Counted from the first letter of the stretch, positions 34,795 through 47,800 are shown. The stretch is DNA of 64,000 nucleotides from Zeus faber (GCA_960531495.1 OY482861.1:2294001-2358000); one strand, 5' to 3'. The notes: generated from the sequence alone by a model not told the origin. Made by a program: numbers and translations.

Positions 34795-37700
34795 ATGTAT
34801 TTTTCGAGTTATGATCATTTTCAGAACTGTGGACGATTTGCTGTCTAGCTGAATTAGAGAAACACCGAACAATTGTCTCTTTGTAGGTGCATGATTTTGA
34901 ATGCTGCAGTACAGCATATAACTTTAATTAATATGAGGAACAATTATGTGCTTCTTAAGTCTTTCTCAAAGACAGTTTAAATACAATGATAAACTAGTAT
35001 GTGCTGCTAAAGTGTTGTTTGTCAACCAGTTTTAGGCCCATATAAAATGTATTTTTCGAGTTATGATAATTTTCATCAAAGTCTACACATGTGGGAAAAA
35101 ACGCATTTTCAGCCGATTTAAACGTCGAAAAGGCGGATCGGTTAAACGCTTCAGCCATTACTCTGTGACAGTGTCAGACAGTTTAAATACAATGATAAAC
35201 TAGTATGTGCTACTAAAGTGTTGTTTGTCAAACAGTTTTAGGCCCATATAAAATGTATTTTTCGAGTTCTGATAATTTTCATCAAAGTCTACACGTGGGA
35301 AAAAACGCATTTTCAGCCGATTTTAACGTCGATTTGGCGGAACGGTTAAACGCTTCAGTCATTACTCTATGTGACAGTGTAAGACAGTTTAAATACAATG
35401 ATAAACTAGTATGTGCTGCTAAAGTGTTGTATGTCAAACAGTTTTAGGTCCATATAAAATGTATTTTTCGAGTTATGATCATTTTCAGAACTTTGGACGA
35501 TTTGCTGTCTAGCTGAATTAGAGAAACACCGAACAATTGTCTCTTTGTAGGTGCATGATTTTGAATGCTGCAGTACACCATATAACTTTAATTAATATGA
35601 GGAACAATTATGTGCTTCTTAAGTCTTTCTCAAAGACAGTTTAAATACAATGATAAACTAGTATGTGCAGCTAAAGTCTTGTTTGTCAACCAGTTTTAGG
35701 CCCATATAAAATGTATTTTTCGAGTTATGATAATTTTCATCAATGTCTACACGTGGGAAAAAACGCATTTTCAGTCGATTTAAACGTCGATTTGGCGGAA
35801 CGGTTAAACGCTTCAGTCATTACTCTATGTGACAGTGTCAGACAGTTTAAATACAATGATAAACTAGTATGTGCTGCTAAAGTGTTGTTTGTCAGCCAGT
35901 TTTAGGCCCTTATAAAATGTATTTTTCGAGTTATGATCATTTTCAGAACTTTGGACGATTTGCTGTCGAGCTGAATTAGAGAAACACCGAACCATTGTCT
36001 CTTTGTAGGTGAATGATTCAGAATGCTGCAGTTCAGCATAGAAATTTAATTAATATGATGAACTATTATGTGCTTCTTAAGTGTTTCTCACAGAGTTCTA
36101 GGCCCATCTAACATGTATTTGTGGAGTTATGATCATATTCAGAACTTTGGACGATTTGCTGTCTAGCTGAATTAGAGAAACACCGAACAATTGTTTCTTT
36201 GTAGGTGCATGATTCAGTATACTGCAGTACAGCATAGAAATTTAATTAATATGATGAACTATTATGTGCTTCTTAAGTGTTTCTCACAGAGTTCTAGGCC
36301 CATCTAACATGTATTTGTGGAGTTATGATCATATTCAGATCTTTGGACGATTTGCTGTCGAGCTGAATTAGAGAAACACCGAACCATTGTCTCTTTGTAG
36401 GTGAATGATTCAGAATGCTGCAGTACACCATATAACTTTATTTAATATGAGGAACAATTATTTTGCTTCTTAAGTCTTTCTCAAAGACAGTTTAAATACA
36501 ATGATAAACTAGTATGTGCAGCTAAAGTCTTGTTTGTCAACCAGTTTTAGGCCCATATAAAATGTATTTTTCGAGTTCTGATAATTTTCATCAAAGTCTA
36601 CACATGTGGGAAAAAACGCATTTTCAGTCGATTTAAACGTCGAAAAGGCGAATCGGTTAAACGCTTCAGTCATTACTCCATGTGACAGTGTCAGACAGTT
36701 TAAATACAATGATGAACTAGTATGTGCTGCTAAAGTGTTGTTTGTCAACCAGTTTTAGGCCCATATAAAATGTATTTTTCCAGTTCTGATAATTTTCATC
36801 AAAGTCTACACGTGGGAAAAAACGCATTTTCAGCCGATTTTAACGTCGATTTGGCGGAACGGTTAAACGCTTCAGTCATTACTCTATGTGACAGTGTCAG
36901 ACAGTTTAAATACAATGATAAACTAGTATGTGCTGCTAAAGTGTTGTTTGTCAAACAGTTTTAGGTCCATATAAAATGTATTTTTCGAGTTATGATCATT
37001 TTCAGAACTTTGGACGATTTGCTGTCTAGCTGAATTAGAGAAACACCGAACAATTGTCTCTTTGTAGGTGCATGATTTTGAATGCTGCAGTACACCATAT
37101 AACTTTAATTAATATGAGGAACAATTATGTGCTTCTTAAGTCTTTCTCAAAGACAGTTTAAATACAATGATAAACTAGTATGTGCAGCTAAAGTCTTGTT
37201 TGTCAACCAGTTTTAGGCCCATATAAAACGTATTTTTCGAGTTATGATAATTTTCATCAATGTCTACACGTGGGAAAAAACGCATTTTCAGTCGATTTAA
37301 ACGTCGATTTGGCGGAAGGTTAAACGCTTCAGTCATTACTCTATGTGACAGTGTCAGTCAGTTTAAATACAATGATGAACTAGTATGTGCTGCTAAAGTC
37401 TTGTTTGTCAACCAGTTTTAGGCCCATATAAAATGTATTTTTCGAGTTCAGATAATTTTCATCAAAGTCTACACGTGGGAAAAAACGCATTTTCAGTCGA
37501 TTTAAACGTCGATTTGGCGGAACGGTTAAACACTTCAGTCATTACTCTATGTGACAGTGTCAGACAGTTTAAATACAATGATAAACTAGTATGTGCTGCT
37601 AAAGTCTTGTTTGTCAACCAGTTTTAGGCCCAAATAAAATTTATTTTTCGAATTCTGATAATTTTCATCAAAGTCTACACGTGAGAAAAAACGCATTTTC

Positions 37701-39625
37701 AGCCGATTTAAACGTCGAAAAGGCGAATCGGTTGAACGCTTCAGTCATTACTCCTTGTGACAGTGTCAGAAAGTGTAAATACAATGATAAACTAGTATGT
37801 GCTGCTAAAGTGTTGTTTGCCAACCAGTTTTAGGCCTATATAAAATGTATTTTTCGAGTTATGATCATTTTCCGAACTTTGGACCGTTTGCTGTCTAGCC
37901 TAATTAGAGAAACACCGAACCATTGTCTCTTTGTAGGCGCATGATTTAGAATGCTGCAGTACACCATATAACTTTAATGAATATGAGGAACTATTATGTG
38001 CTTCTTAAGTCTTTCTCAAAGACAGTTTAAATACAATGATTAACTAGTATGTGCTGCTAAAGTGTTGTTTGTCAACCAGTTTTAGGCCCATATAAAATGT
38101 ATTTTTCGAGTTCTGATAATTTTCATCAAAGTCTACACATGTGGGAAAAAATGCATTTTAAGCCGATTTTAACGTCGATTTGGTGGAACGGTTAAACGCT
38201 TCAGTCATTACTCTATGTGACAGTGTCAGACAGTTTAAATACAATGATCAACTAGTATGTGCTGCTAAAGTGTTGTTTGTCAAACAGTTTTAGGCCCATA
38301 TAAAATGTATTTTTCGAGTTCTGATAATTTTCATCAAAGTCTCCACGTGGGAAAAAACGCATTTTCAGCCGATTTTAACGTTGATTTGGCGGAGCGGTTA
38401 AACGCTTCAGTCATTACTCTATGTGACAGTGTCAGACAGTTTAAATACAATGATAAACTAGTATGTGCTGCTAAAGTGTTGTTTGTCAAACAGTTTTAGG
38501 TCCATATAAAATGTATTTTTCGAGTTATGATCATTTTCAGAACTTTGGACGATTTGCTGTCTAGCTGAATTAGAGAAACACCGAACAATTGTCTCTTTGT
38601 AGGTGCATGATTTTGAATGCTGCAGTACACCATATAACTTTAATTAATATGAGGAACTATTATGTGCTTCTTAAGTCTTTCTCAAAGACAGTTTAAATAC
38701 AATGATGAACTAGTATGTGCTGCTAAAGTCTTGTTTGTCAACCAGTTTTAGGCCCATATAAAATGTATTTTTCGAGTTCAGATAATTTTCATCAAAGTCT
38801 ACACGTGGGAAAAAACGCATTTTCAGTCGATTTAAACGTCGATTTGGCGGAACGGTTAAACACTTCAGTCATTACTCTATGTGACAGTGTCAGACAGTTT
38901 AAATACAATGATAAACTAGTATGTGCTGCTAAAGTCTTGTTTGTCAACCAGTTTTAGGCCCAAATAAAATGTATTTTTCGAGTTCTGATAATTTTCCGAA
39001 CTTTGGACCGTTTGCTGTCTAGCTGAATTAGAGAAACACCGAACCATTGTCTCTTTGTAGGCGCATGATTCAGAATACTGCAGTACAGCATAGAAATTTA
39101 ATTAATATGATGAACTATTATGTGCTTCTTAAGTGTTTCTCACAGAGTTCTAGGCTCATCTAACATGTATTTGTGGAGTTATGATCATTTTCAGAACTTT
39201 GGACGATTTGCTGTCGAGCTGAATTAGAGACACCGAACCATTGTCTCTTTGTAGGTGAATGATTCAGAATGCTGCAGTACACCATATAACTTTAATTAAT
39301 ATGAGGAACAATTATTTTGCTTCTTAAGTCTTTCTCAAAGACAGTTTAAATACAATGATGAACTAGTATGTGCTGCTTATGTCTTGTTTGTCAACCAGTT
39401 TTAGGCCCATATAAAATGTATTTTTCGAGTTCTGATAATTTTCATCAAAGTCTACACATGTGGGAAAAAATGCATTTTCAGCTGATTTTAACGTCGATTT
39501 GGTGGAACGGTTAAACGCTTCAGTCATTACTCCATGTGACAGTGTCAGACAATTTAAATACAATGATGAACTAGTATGTGCTGCTAAAGTGTTGTTTGTC
39601 AACCAGTTTTAGGCCCATGTAAAAT

Positions 39626-41580
39626 GTATTTTTCGAGTTCTGATAATTTTCATCAAAGTCTACACATGTGGGAAAAAATGCATTTTAAGCCGATTTTAAC
39701 GTCGATTTGGTGGAACGGTTAAACGCTTCAGTCATTACTCTATGTGACAGTGTCAGACAGTTTAAATACAATGATCAACTAGTATGTGCTGCTAAAGTGT
39801 TGTTTGTCAAACAGTTTTAGGTCCATATAAAATGTATTTTTCGAGTTATGATCATTTTCCGAACTTTGGACCGTTTGCTGTCTAGCTGAATTAGAGAAAC
39901 ACCGAACCATTGTCTCTTTGTTGGCGCATGATTTAGAATGCTGCAGTACACCATATAACTTTAATGAATATGAGGAACTATTATGTGCTTCTTAAGTCTT
40001 TCTCAAAGACAGTTTAAATACAATGATAAACTAGTATGTGCTGCTAAAGTCTTGTTTGTCAACCAGTTTTAGGCCCATATAAAATGTATTTTTCGAGTTC
40101 TGATAATTTTCATCAAAGTCTACACATGTGGGAAAAAACGCATTTTCAGTCGATTTAAACGTCGAAAAGGCGAATCGGTTAAACGCTTCAGTCATTACTC
40201 CATGTGACAGTGTCAGACAGTTTAAATACAATGATGAACTAGTATGTGCTGCTAAAGTGTTGTTTGTCAACCAGTTTTTGGCCCATATAAAATGTATTTT
40301 TCGAGTTCTGATAATTTTCATCAAAGTCTACACATGTGGGAAAAAATGCATTTTAAGCCGATTTTAACGTCGATTTGGTGGAACGGTTAAACGCTTCAGT
40401 CATTACTCTATGTGACAGTTTCAGACAGTTTAAATACAATGATCAACTAGTATGTTCTGCTAAAGTGTTGTTTGTCAAACAGTTTTAGGCCCATATAAAA
40501 TGTATTTTTCGAGTTCTGATAATTTTCATCAAAGTCTACACGTGGGAAAAAACGCATTTTCAGCCGATTTTAACGTCGATTTGGCGGAACGGTTAAACGC
40601 TTCAGTCATTACTCTATGTGACAGTGTCAGACAGTTTAAATACAATGATAAACTAGTATGTGCTGCTAAAGTGTTGTTTGTCAAACAGTTTTAGGCCCAT
40701 ATAAAATGTATTTTTCGAGTTATGATCATTTTCCGAACTTTGGACCGTTTGCTGTCTAGCTGAATTAGAGAAACACCGAACCATTGTCTCTTTGTTGGCG
40801 CATGATTTAGAATGCTGCAGTACACCATATAACTTTAATGAATATGAGGAACTATTATGTGCTTCTTAAGTCTTTCTCAAAGACAGTTTAAATACAATGA
40901 TAAACTAGTATGTGCTGCTAAAGTCTTGTTTGTCAACCAGTTTTAGGCCCATATAAAATGTATTTTTCGAGTTCTGATAATTTTCATCAAAGTCTACACA
41001 TGTGGGAAAAAACGCATTTTCAGTCGATTTAAACGTCGAAAAGGCGAATCGGTTAAACGCTTCAGTCATTACTCCATGTGACAGTGTCAGACAGTTTAAA
41101 TACAATGATAAACTAGTATGTGCTGCTAAAGTCTTGTTTGTCAACCAGTTTTTGGCCCATATAAAATGTATTTTTCGAGTTCTGATAATTTTCATCAAAG
41201 TCTACACATGTGGGAAAAAATGCATTTTAAGCCGATTTTAACGTCGATTTGGTGGAACGGTTAAACGCTTCAGTCATTACTCTATGTGACAGTGTCAGAC
41301 AGTTTAAATACAATGATCAACTAGTATGTGCTGCTAAAGTGTTGTTTGTCAAACAGTTTTAGGCCCATATAAAATGTATTTTTCGAGTTCTGATAATTTT
41401 CATCAAAGTCTACACGTGGGAAAAAACGCATTTTCAGCCGATTTTAACGTTGATTTGGCGGAACGGTTAAACGCTTCAGTCATTACTCTATGTGACAGTG
41501 TCAGACAGTTTAAATACAATGATAAACTAGTATGTGCTGCTAAAGTGTTGTTTGTCAAACAGTTTTAGGTCCATATAAAA
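39626..41580. repeat. 874-bp higher-order satellite unit
   Basis: The monomer order A-B-A-A repeats with a period of 874 bp. Matching monomers start at 40500 and 41374, and the minus-strand landmark at 40031 recurs at 40905. The same unit reappears at 52191, 53065 and 53939. Confidence 0.75.
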
Positions 41581-43351
41581 TGTATTTTTCGAGTTATGAT
41601 CATTTTCAGAACTTTGGACGATTTGCTGTCTAGCTGAATTAGAGAAACACCGAACAATTGTCTCTTTGTAGGTGCATGATTTTGAATGCTGCAGTACACC
41701 ATATAACTTTAATTAATATGAGGATCAATTATGTGCTTCTTAAGTCTTTCTCAAAGACAGTTTAAATACAATGATAAACTAGTATGTGCAGCTAAAGTCT
41801 TGTTTGTCAACCAGTTTTAGGCCCATATAAAATGTATTTTTCGAGTTATGATAATTTTCATCAATGTCTACACGTGGGAAAAAACGCATTTTCAGTCGAT
41901 TTAAACGTCGATTTGGCGGAACGGTTAAACGCTTCAGTCATTACTCTATGTGACAGTGTCAGTCAGTTTAAATACAATGATGAACTAGTATGTGCTGCTA
42001 AAGTCTTGTTTGTCAACCAGTTTTTGGCCCATATAAAATGTATTTTTCGAGTTCAGATAATTTTCATCAAAGTCTACACGTGGGAAAAAACGCATTTTCA
42101 GTCGATTTAAACGTCGATTTGGCGGAACGGTTAAACACTTCAGTCATTACTCTATGTGACAGTGTCAGACAGTTTAAATACAATGATAAACTAGTATGTG
42201 CTGCTAAAGTCTTGTTTGTCAACCAGTTTTAGGCCCAAATAAAATGTATTTTTCGAGTTCTGATAATTTTCATCAAAGTCTACACGTGAGAAAAAACGCA
42301 TTTTCAGCCGATTTAAACGTCGAAAAGGCGAATCGGTTGAACGCTTCAGTCATTACTCTATGTGACAGTGTCAGAAAGTGTAAATACAATGATAAACTTG
42401 TATGTGCTGCTAATGTGTTGTTTGCCAACCAGTTTTAGGCCCATATAAAATGTATTTTTCGAGTTATGATAATTTTCATCAAAGTCTACACATGTGGGAA
42501 AAAACGCATTTTCAGCCGATTTAAACGTCGATTTGGTGGAACGGTTAAACGCTTCAGTCATTACTCTATGTGACAGTGTCAGACAGTTTAAATACAATGA
42601 TAAACTAGTATGTGCTGCTAAAGTGTTGTTTGTCAGCCAGTTTTAGGCCCTTATAAAATGTATTTTTCGAGTTATGATCATTTTCAGAACTTTGGACGAT
42701 TTGCTGTCGAGCTGAATTAGAGAGACACCGAACCATTGTCTCTTTGTAGGTGAATGATTCAGGATGCTGCCGTACACCATATAACTTTAATTAATATGAG
42801 GAAAAATTATTTTGCTTCTTAAGTCTTTCTCAAAGACAGTTTAAATACAATGATGAACTAGTATGTGCTGCTAATGTCTTGTTTGTCAACCAGTTTTAGG
42901 CCTATATAAAATGTATTTTTCGAGTTCTGATAATTTTCATCAAAGTCTACACGTGGGAAAAAACGCATTTTCAGTCGATTTAAACGTCGAAAAGGCGAAT
43001 CGGTTAAACGCTTAAGTCATTACTCCATGTGACAGTGTCAGACAGTTTAAATACAATGATGAACTAGTATGTGCTGCTAAAGTGTTGTTTGTCAACCAGT
43101 TTTAGGCCCATATAAAATGTATTTTTCGAGTTATGATCATTTTCAGAAATTTGGACGATTTGCTGTCTAGCTGAATTTGAGAAACACCGAACCATTGCCT
43201 CTTTGTACGTGCATGATTTAGAATGCTGCAGTACACCATATAACTTTAATTAATATGAGGAACAATTATGTGCTTCTTAAGTCTTTCGCAAAGACAGTTT
43301 AAATACAATGATAAACTAGTATGTGCTGCTAAAGTGTTGTTTGTCAACCAG

Positions 43352-43363
43352 TGCGCATGCGCG
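43352..43363 (+). promoter_or_regulatory. NRF1-like site at the LINE 5' end
   Basis: The first 12 bases of the element, TGCGCATGCGCG, match the known consensus of the transcription factor NRF1 (a GCGCATGCGC palindrome). A binding site at the very first base would suit an internal LINE promoter. The inference is from sequence only. Confidence 0.5.
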
Positions 43364-43556
43364 ACTGGCATCCGACAGCACCAGGAAGTGGAACACCGCG
43401 GGTGGAACACGGAAGGGAGTTTTTTCCGGACTCCAGAACATCTTTACGGAATCTTTTTCATTTTTATGTGACTGATCCTCCAGCAGTGGTTGTTTTCAGT
43501 GCGTGGGGGGTCCCCCCCCCCACACACCCCAACCACCCTTTTTCTTCGGGTGTGCG

Positions 43557-44825
43557 ATGACCGATCACATTGAAACAAACTCTGTGACCGGGAAAATGGA
43601 TCACGTACGGCTGAATGAAGAAGCAAACGCACCAAAAGGTGGCGGCGAAGCAGACAGAAGCTATGGAAAAGAGCTTACAGTCTGTGTGGAACTGCAAGGG
43701 GAGGAAAGTATTACGACGACGGAATTGATGAACAACGTGCGAGAGCTCTGCGGCGGTTTACTAGCTTGCCGCACCACCGGAGATCGACGATACGAACTTA
43801 CAATGAGTGACCAAAGAGGGAAAGATCGCCTGCTGGAGGGATTCAAGATTGGAGAGGTAAGAATAATAGCCAGAGAATTGAGGAATGACGAGATGGTCGT
43901 TTCCTTCCTCAACCTCCCGGCTTATATTACTGACGACGAAATACTGGGGAAGCTACATGGTTGGGGCGTGTCGGCCACCTCGCCGATTAAGCGCAGAATG
44001 TGGCCAGGAACCCGTATTGCGGACGGTACACGGTTTATGAGAGTAAAATTCAATAAATTAGTTCAGAGTCTTCCATACTCTGCAAAGTTTCACACTGCCA
44101 TAGGGCCAGAGTACTTCCGCGTCATTCACGATAGACAATCAAAGGTCTGCCGCCTCTGTATACAGCCTGGACATATCCTACGGGAATGTCCGGAGTTCTT
44201 CTGTCGCAAATGTGGATTGCAAGGACACTTTGCGAGAGAGTGCCAAAGTGCCAAGAAATGTGACCTGTGTCATAACACTTGGAATGAATGTGACTGCAAT
44301 AAGAGCGAGGAGGACGGCGGCGCTCCGCTGGTGACGACGGCCGCTTCAACCGATAGGCAAGGCGAACTGCATAGCGAGGATGAAAATAAAATGGAGACTG
44401 AGACGGGGCAGGGGGATGTGAGGGATGAAACTCAACCTGCAGTGGCGGGTAGTATGAACCAAGCAAGCGAGGTGAGGCTAGATCTGAGCTCGGGCTCTGA
44501 CGAGGAGAGCGGAGCGAGACGAGGAGCGAGGCTGAAGGCGGAGGTGGGAGGGGAGGTGCTAGCCTTGGGAGTGGGCCCCACCCCCGCTCCTACCCCGCTG
44601 CTGCTGAAGCAAATCAGAGATCCTGCATCTGAGATGGGAATGATGAATAGGTCATCATCTCAGTCCCAGCCCCTCCAGCGACTGCCTCTTGATAACCTGA
44701 TCTCAAGTGCAAGTGAGGCCGAATCCGAGATAGACTTGTCTCATATGAACAGAATTGGGAAAAGGCTAAGTGAAAAGCAGATGAGAAGGAGAAGCAAGAG
44801 AAACAAAGACAGAGTTAATAACTAA
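43557..44825 (+). CDS. LINE ORF1 protein, copy 1 (zinc-knuckle nucleic-acid-binding)
   Basis: The protein is 422 residues from the ATG at 43557. The frame is open upstream to 43503 through a poly-C tract, but that stretch looks like 5' UTR. Zinc knuckles of the C-x2-C-x4-H-x4-C type lie at about residues 198-211 (CRLCIQPGHILREC) and 217-230 (CRKCGLQGHFAREC), with a third cysteine cluster after them (CDLCHNTWNECDC). Before them is a folded region with VVSFLNLPAYITDDEILGKL, typical of Tx1-type ORF1 proteins. The C-terminal part is acidic, then basic (MRRRSKRNKDR), and probably disordered. ORF1 proteins bind the element RNA as part of the retrotransposition particle. The frame is intact. ORF2 starts 37 bases after its stop. 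Confidence 0.85.
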   Translation: MTDHIETNSVTGKMDHVRLNEEANAPKGGGEADRSYGKELTVCVELQGEESITTTELMNNVRELCGGLLACRTTGDRRYELTMSDQRGKDRLLEGFKIGEVRIIARELRNDEMVVSFLNLPAYITDDEILGKLHGWGVSATSPIKRRMWPGTRIADGTRFMRVKFNKLVQSLPYSAKFHTAIGPEYFRVIHDRQSKVCRLCIQPGHILRECPEFFCRKCGLQGHFARECQSAKKCDLCHNTWNECDCNKSEEDGGAPLVTTAASTDRQGELHSEDENKMETETGQGDVRDETQPAVAGSMNQASEVRLDLSSGSDEESGARRGARLKAEVGGEVLALGVGPTPAPTPLLLKQIRDPASEMGMMNRSSSQSQPLQRLPLDNLISSASEAESEIDLSHMNRIGKRLSEKQMRRRSKRNKDRVNN

Positions 44826-44862
44826 ATGTCGAAAATCATACTCTCTTCTCAGTGTGACTCTT

Positions 44863-47800
44863 ATGATTAGCTTCACTTCTCTAAATGCTAACGGCCTGCG
44901 CACAAAATCGAAAATAGATTCTGTACTGCAAACTTTGAACTCGGATGTAGTCTGCCAGCAAGAAACTTGGTGGGACCAGGAGCATCACGACTATGTGGCG
45001 AACCAGAGAAACAAGCAGGTATTTTCAAACCACGGGTCAGCAAGATCATGCGGGGTGGCAATCATATCTAAGATTGCTTCAGGCATGAGTGCTGAAGAGA
45101 TATACAAAGACGATCAAGGCAGAGTATTAATTGTAGATTTTTCACTTAATAAACAACGATATAGAATAATTAACATATATGCACCAAACAATGAAAATCA
45201 TAGAAAGCAGTTTTTTATTAAATTAAAGAAATGGTACGGAAACAATGTAATAATAACTGGAGACTTTAATGTGGCTCTAACAAAAATGGACGTGTCAGTA
45301 AACAATACCTTCAAGAGTGACGCCAGTCGAACAACCCTAATGAATTTGATAAATCACCATAACCTAGTAGAAATGTGGAGAATCTCAAACCCTTTGAAGC
45401 GGGACTTCTCGAGAAGGCAGATTGTAAAGGGGGTCCTCAAACAGTCCAGAATCGATCTCTGTCTGGCTTCCTCCAGCATTATCAGAGACATTAACAAAAT
45501 TAAATATGAGTTCAATAGCTGGAGCGATCACGCATCTTTATATTGGCAATTAGGGGACGATGGAAGGCCCAGAGGTGGGGGCATCTGGTGCTTCAATGCC
45601 AGTCTCCTTGAGGACCAAACCTTCAAAAAAAAGATAAGGAATCTACTGAGCAATATAACAGATGAATTAGCTGTAGAAGGAAACTACATTAAATCATGGG
45701 ACGATGTAAAAAGACGAATTAAGAGAGCCTGTATAAATTATAGTAAAGAGAAAGGATGGCGGGAAGGAATGGAGGAGAGAACATTAAGGGACCTCCTCGC
45801 AAAATAAATTACATTACTTGACCATGACCCTGACAGAAGTTGTGCAAAATTTGAAGAATATGAAGCTAAACTTCACTCTTTTGAAAAGAAAAGATGCATA
45901 GGAGCAGCTGTTAGAAGTAGATTTAAAAATATCACAGATGGGGAGAAATGTACAGCTTTTTTCCTTGGCCTAGAAAAAAAAACCCAAAACAAAGCCAGAA
46001 TGGGTCCGAATGAAAATAGTAAGGGGGAAATAATAGTTGAGCAGGAAGACATACTGGACGAAATACATAGGTATTACGAGAACCTCTTTACTAGTAACAG
46101 CTCCAATCCAAAACAAACTAAAGAAATACTGGAATGTATTGATAGGGAAATAAATCACATCGACAAAGAAGAGTGCGACACGGTAATCACATTAGCGGAA
46201 GTAGAACTGGCAATAGATGGACTAAATAAGAACAAAAGCCCAGGCCCAGACGGAATCTCGACAGAGTTCTACCAGTGCTTCAAAGCCCAGCTGGCCCCCT
46301 TGCTGCTAAAACTTTACACTAGTATTAGAGTAAACCAGACAACTCCGGACTCCCTCACAAAAGGTATCATCACAATTGTATTTAAGAATAAAGGATGCCG
46401 GAACCAACTGAAAAACTATAGGCCAATTAGCCTACTCAATTCAGATTATAAGATTCTGGCAAAAATTCTGGCTAATAGACTTAAAGCAGTAATAGGCTCA
46501 ATCATCAGCAATACGCAAACTTACAGTATCCCAGGCAGAGATATTACAGACTCCATCAATACAATTAGGGATACAGTAAAAACAATGACTATGCAGAGGG
46601 GCCTGCTGCTTGGAGTAGACCTAGAAAAAGCTTTTGACAGGGTTGAGCATCCGTTCCTCTGGTCCGTAATGGAAAAGTTCGGCTTCGGAGCAAAGTTCAT
46701 CGATTGGATCAAGGTGTTATATCGAAGTGCGAGTAGCAGGGTGAAATGCAACGGACTTCTCACCAGGGACATTCGGATCGAGAGGTCTGTGAGACAGGGA
46801 TGCCCCCTCTCAGCTCTGCTATACACCCTGGTCGCAGAACCCCTCGCACTCCTAATACTGAAAGACAAAAATATAAAAGGTATCTTAACGCCAAATGGCA
46901 ACAAAACCAAAATAGTCCAATATGCAGACAACATTAATATCATGGTCTCGGATGGTGACAGCATAGACCATGTCTTCAAACACCTAGGGGCCTATGAGAA
47001 AGCCTCTGGCGCAAGAATCAATAAAGAAAAATCTGCAATAATGTTCTGCGGTAAGAATCAAAAAACGATAAACAAATGGGGCCTTAAAGAGACCACAGGG
47101 TGCAGAGAAATCTTGGGTGTGTACATTGGGAAAGACGAGAGTGAAGCAAGAGATAAAACATGGAAGAGTGTGATAATTAAAATACAGTGTACCTTGAACC
47201 TGTGGAGGGCGAGGGGGCTTAGTCTAAAAGGAAAGGTAATAGTATCTAATGCCTTAGTGCTGTCAAAAATTAATCATGCTTTGGGAACCTGTGAGCTGCC
47301 CGATTGGGCACTAAATTCATTGAACGGTGAGATATCCTCCTTTCTTTGGAAGGGTAAGGGAAATATGATCGCCCACAGGACGTTAATTGCTAATAAACGG
47401 GAGGGGGGATTAGGGCTGATTGACATTGGTGCCAAAAGAGACGCACTGAGGGTCAAATTGATAGGGAAATTCTTGGATTCGACCAGGCAGTATCCCTGGG
47501 AGGACGCACTCGCAGGCTACCTGGCGGAGTTTGGGGAGAGGAGCAAATACAATCTCTGTACCCACTACCCCAGAAAAACCTACAGTGGCCTGCCGGGCTT
47601 CTACCAGGAGGTGCTGGAGGCATGGGGAAGGATACTCCCCCACCTCAGACCCGAGTGCAGTAAAAAAGAGCATGTGCTGCAGTTACCTTTCCTCTCGAAT
47701 CCATGCTTCACCTATAATGGGAGAAACCTCGTCAGCAGTCACTTGACGGCAGCAGGCCTAACAAGAGTGGGACAGGTGACCGACCACAAAGGGAACTTTG

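Larger units (their letters stand above)
30412..38500. repeat. Large internal satellite duplication (about 3.3 kb, offset 4.84/4.59 kb)
   Basis: The order and private variants of monomers from about 30.4 to 33.7 kb recur from about 35.25 to 38.3 kb. The offset is 4,841 bp up to about 31.7 kb and 4,589 bp after it. The difference is exactly one 252-bp B monomer, present in the first copy and absent in the second. Landmarks are the paired C monomers near 31.25 and 36.09 kb. Confidence 0.75.
27093..43351. repeat. Composite satellite array, first block
   Basis: Tandem monomers of three kinds follow one another. A (206 or 208 bp) contains CTACACGTGGGAAAAAACGC and GGCGGAACGGTTAAACGCTT. B (252 bp) contains GCTGAATTAGAGAAACACCG and TAGAATGCTGCAGTACACC. 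C (196 bp) is a short form of B. All share a junction module with ACAATGATAAACTAGTATGT, GTTTTAGGCCCATATAAAAT and GTATTTTTCGAGTT. The order of A and B is irregular but organised in longer repeating groups. Monomers at the left edge (27.1-27.6 kb) are more diverged than those inside. The function is unknown. Centromeric or heterochromatic satellite is the default reading. Confidence 0.95.

Noticed and set aside
27093-43351. CRISPR-like or phage-repeat structure
   Set aside because: Monomers of 196-252 bp in direct tandem with no short repeat-spacer pattern, in a eukaryotic context.
46521-46979. 152-codon minus-strand frame inside the LINE RT (and its duplicate at 59754-60212)
   Set aside because: Shadow of the strongly supported ORF2 on the other strand.
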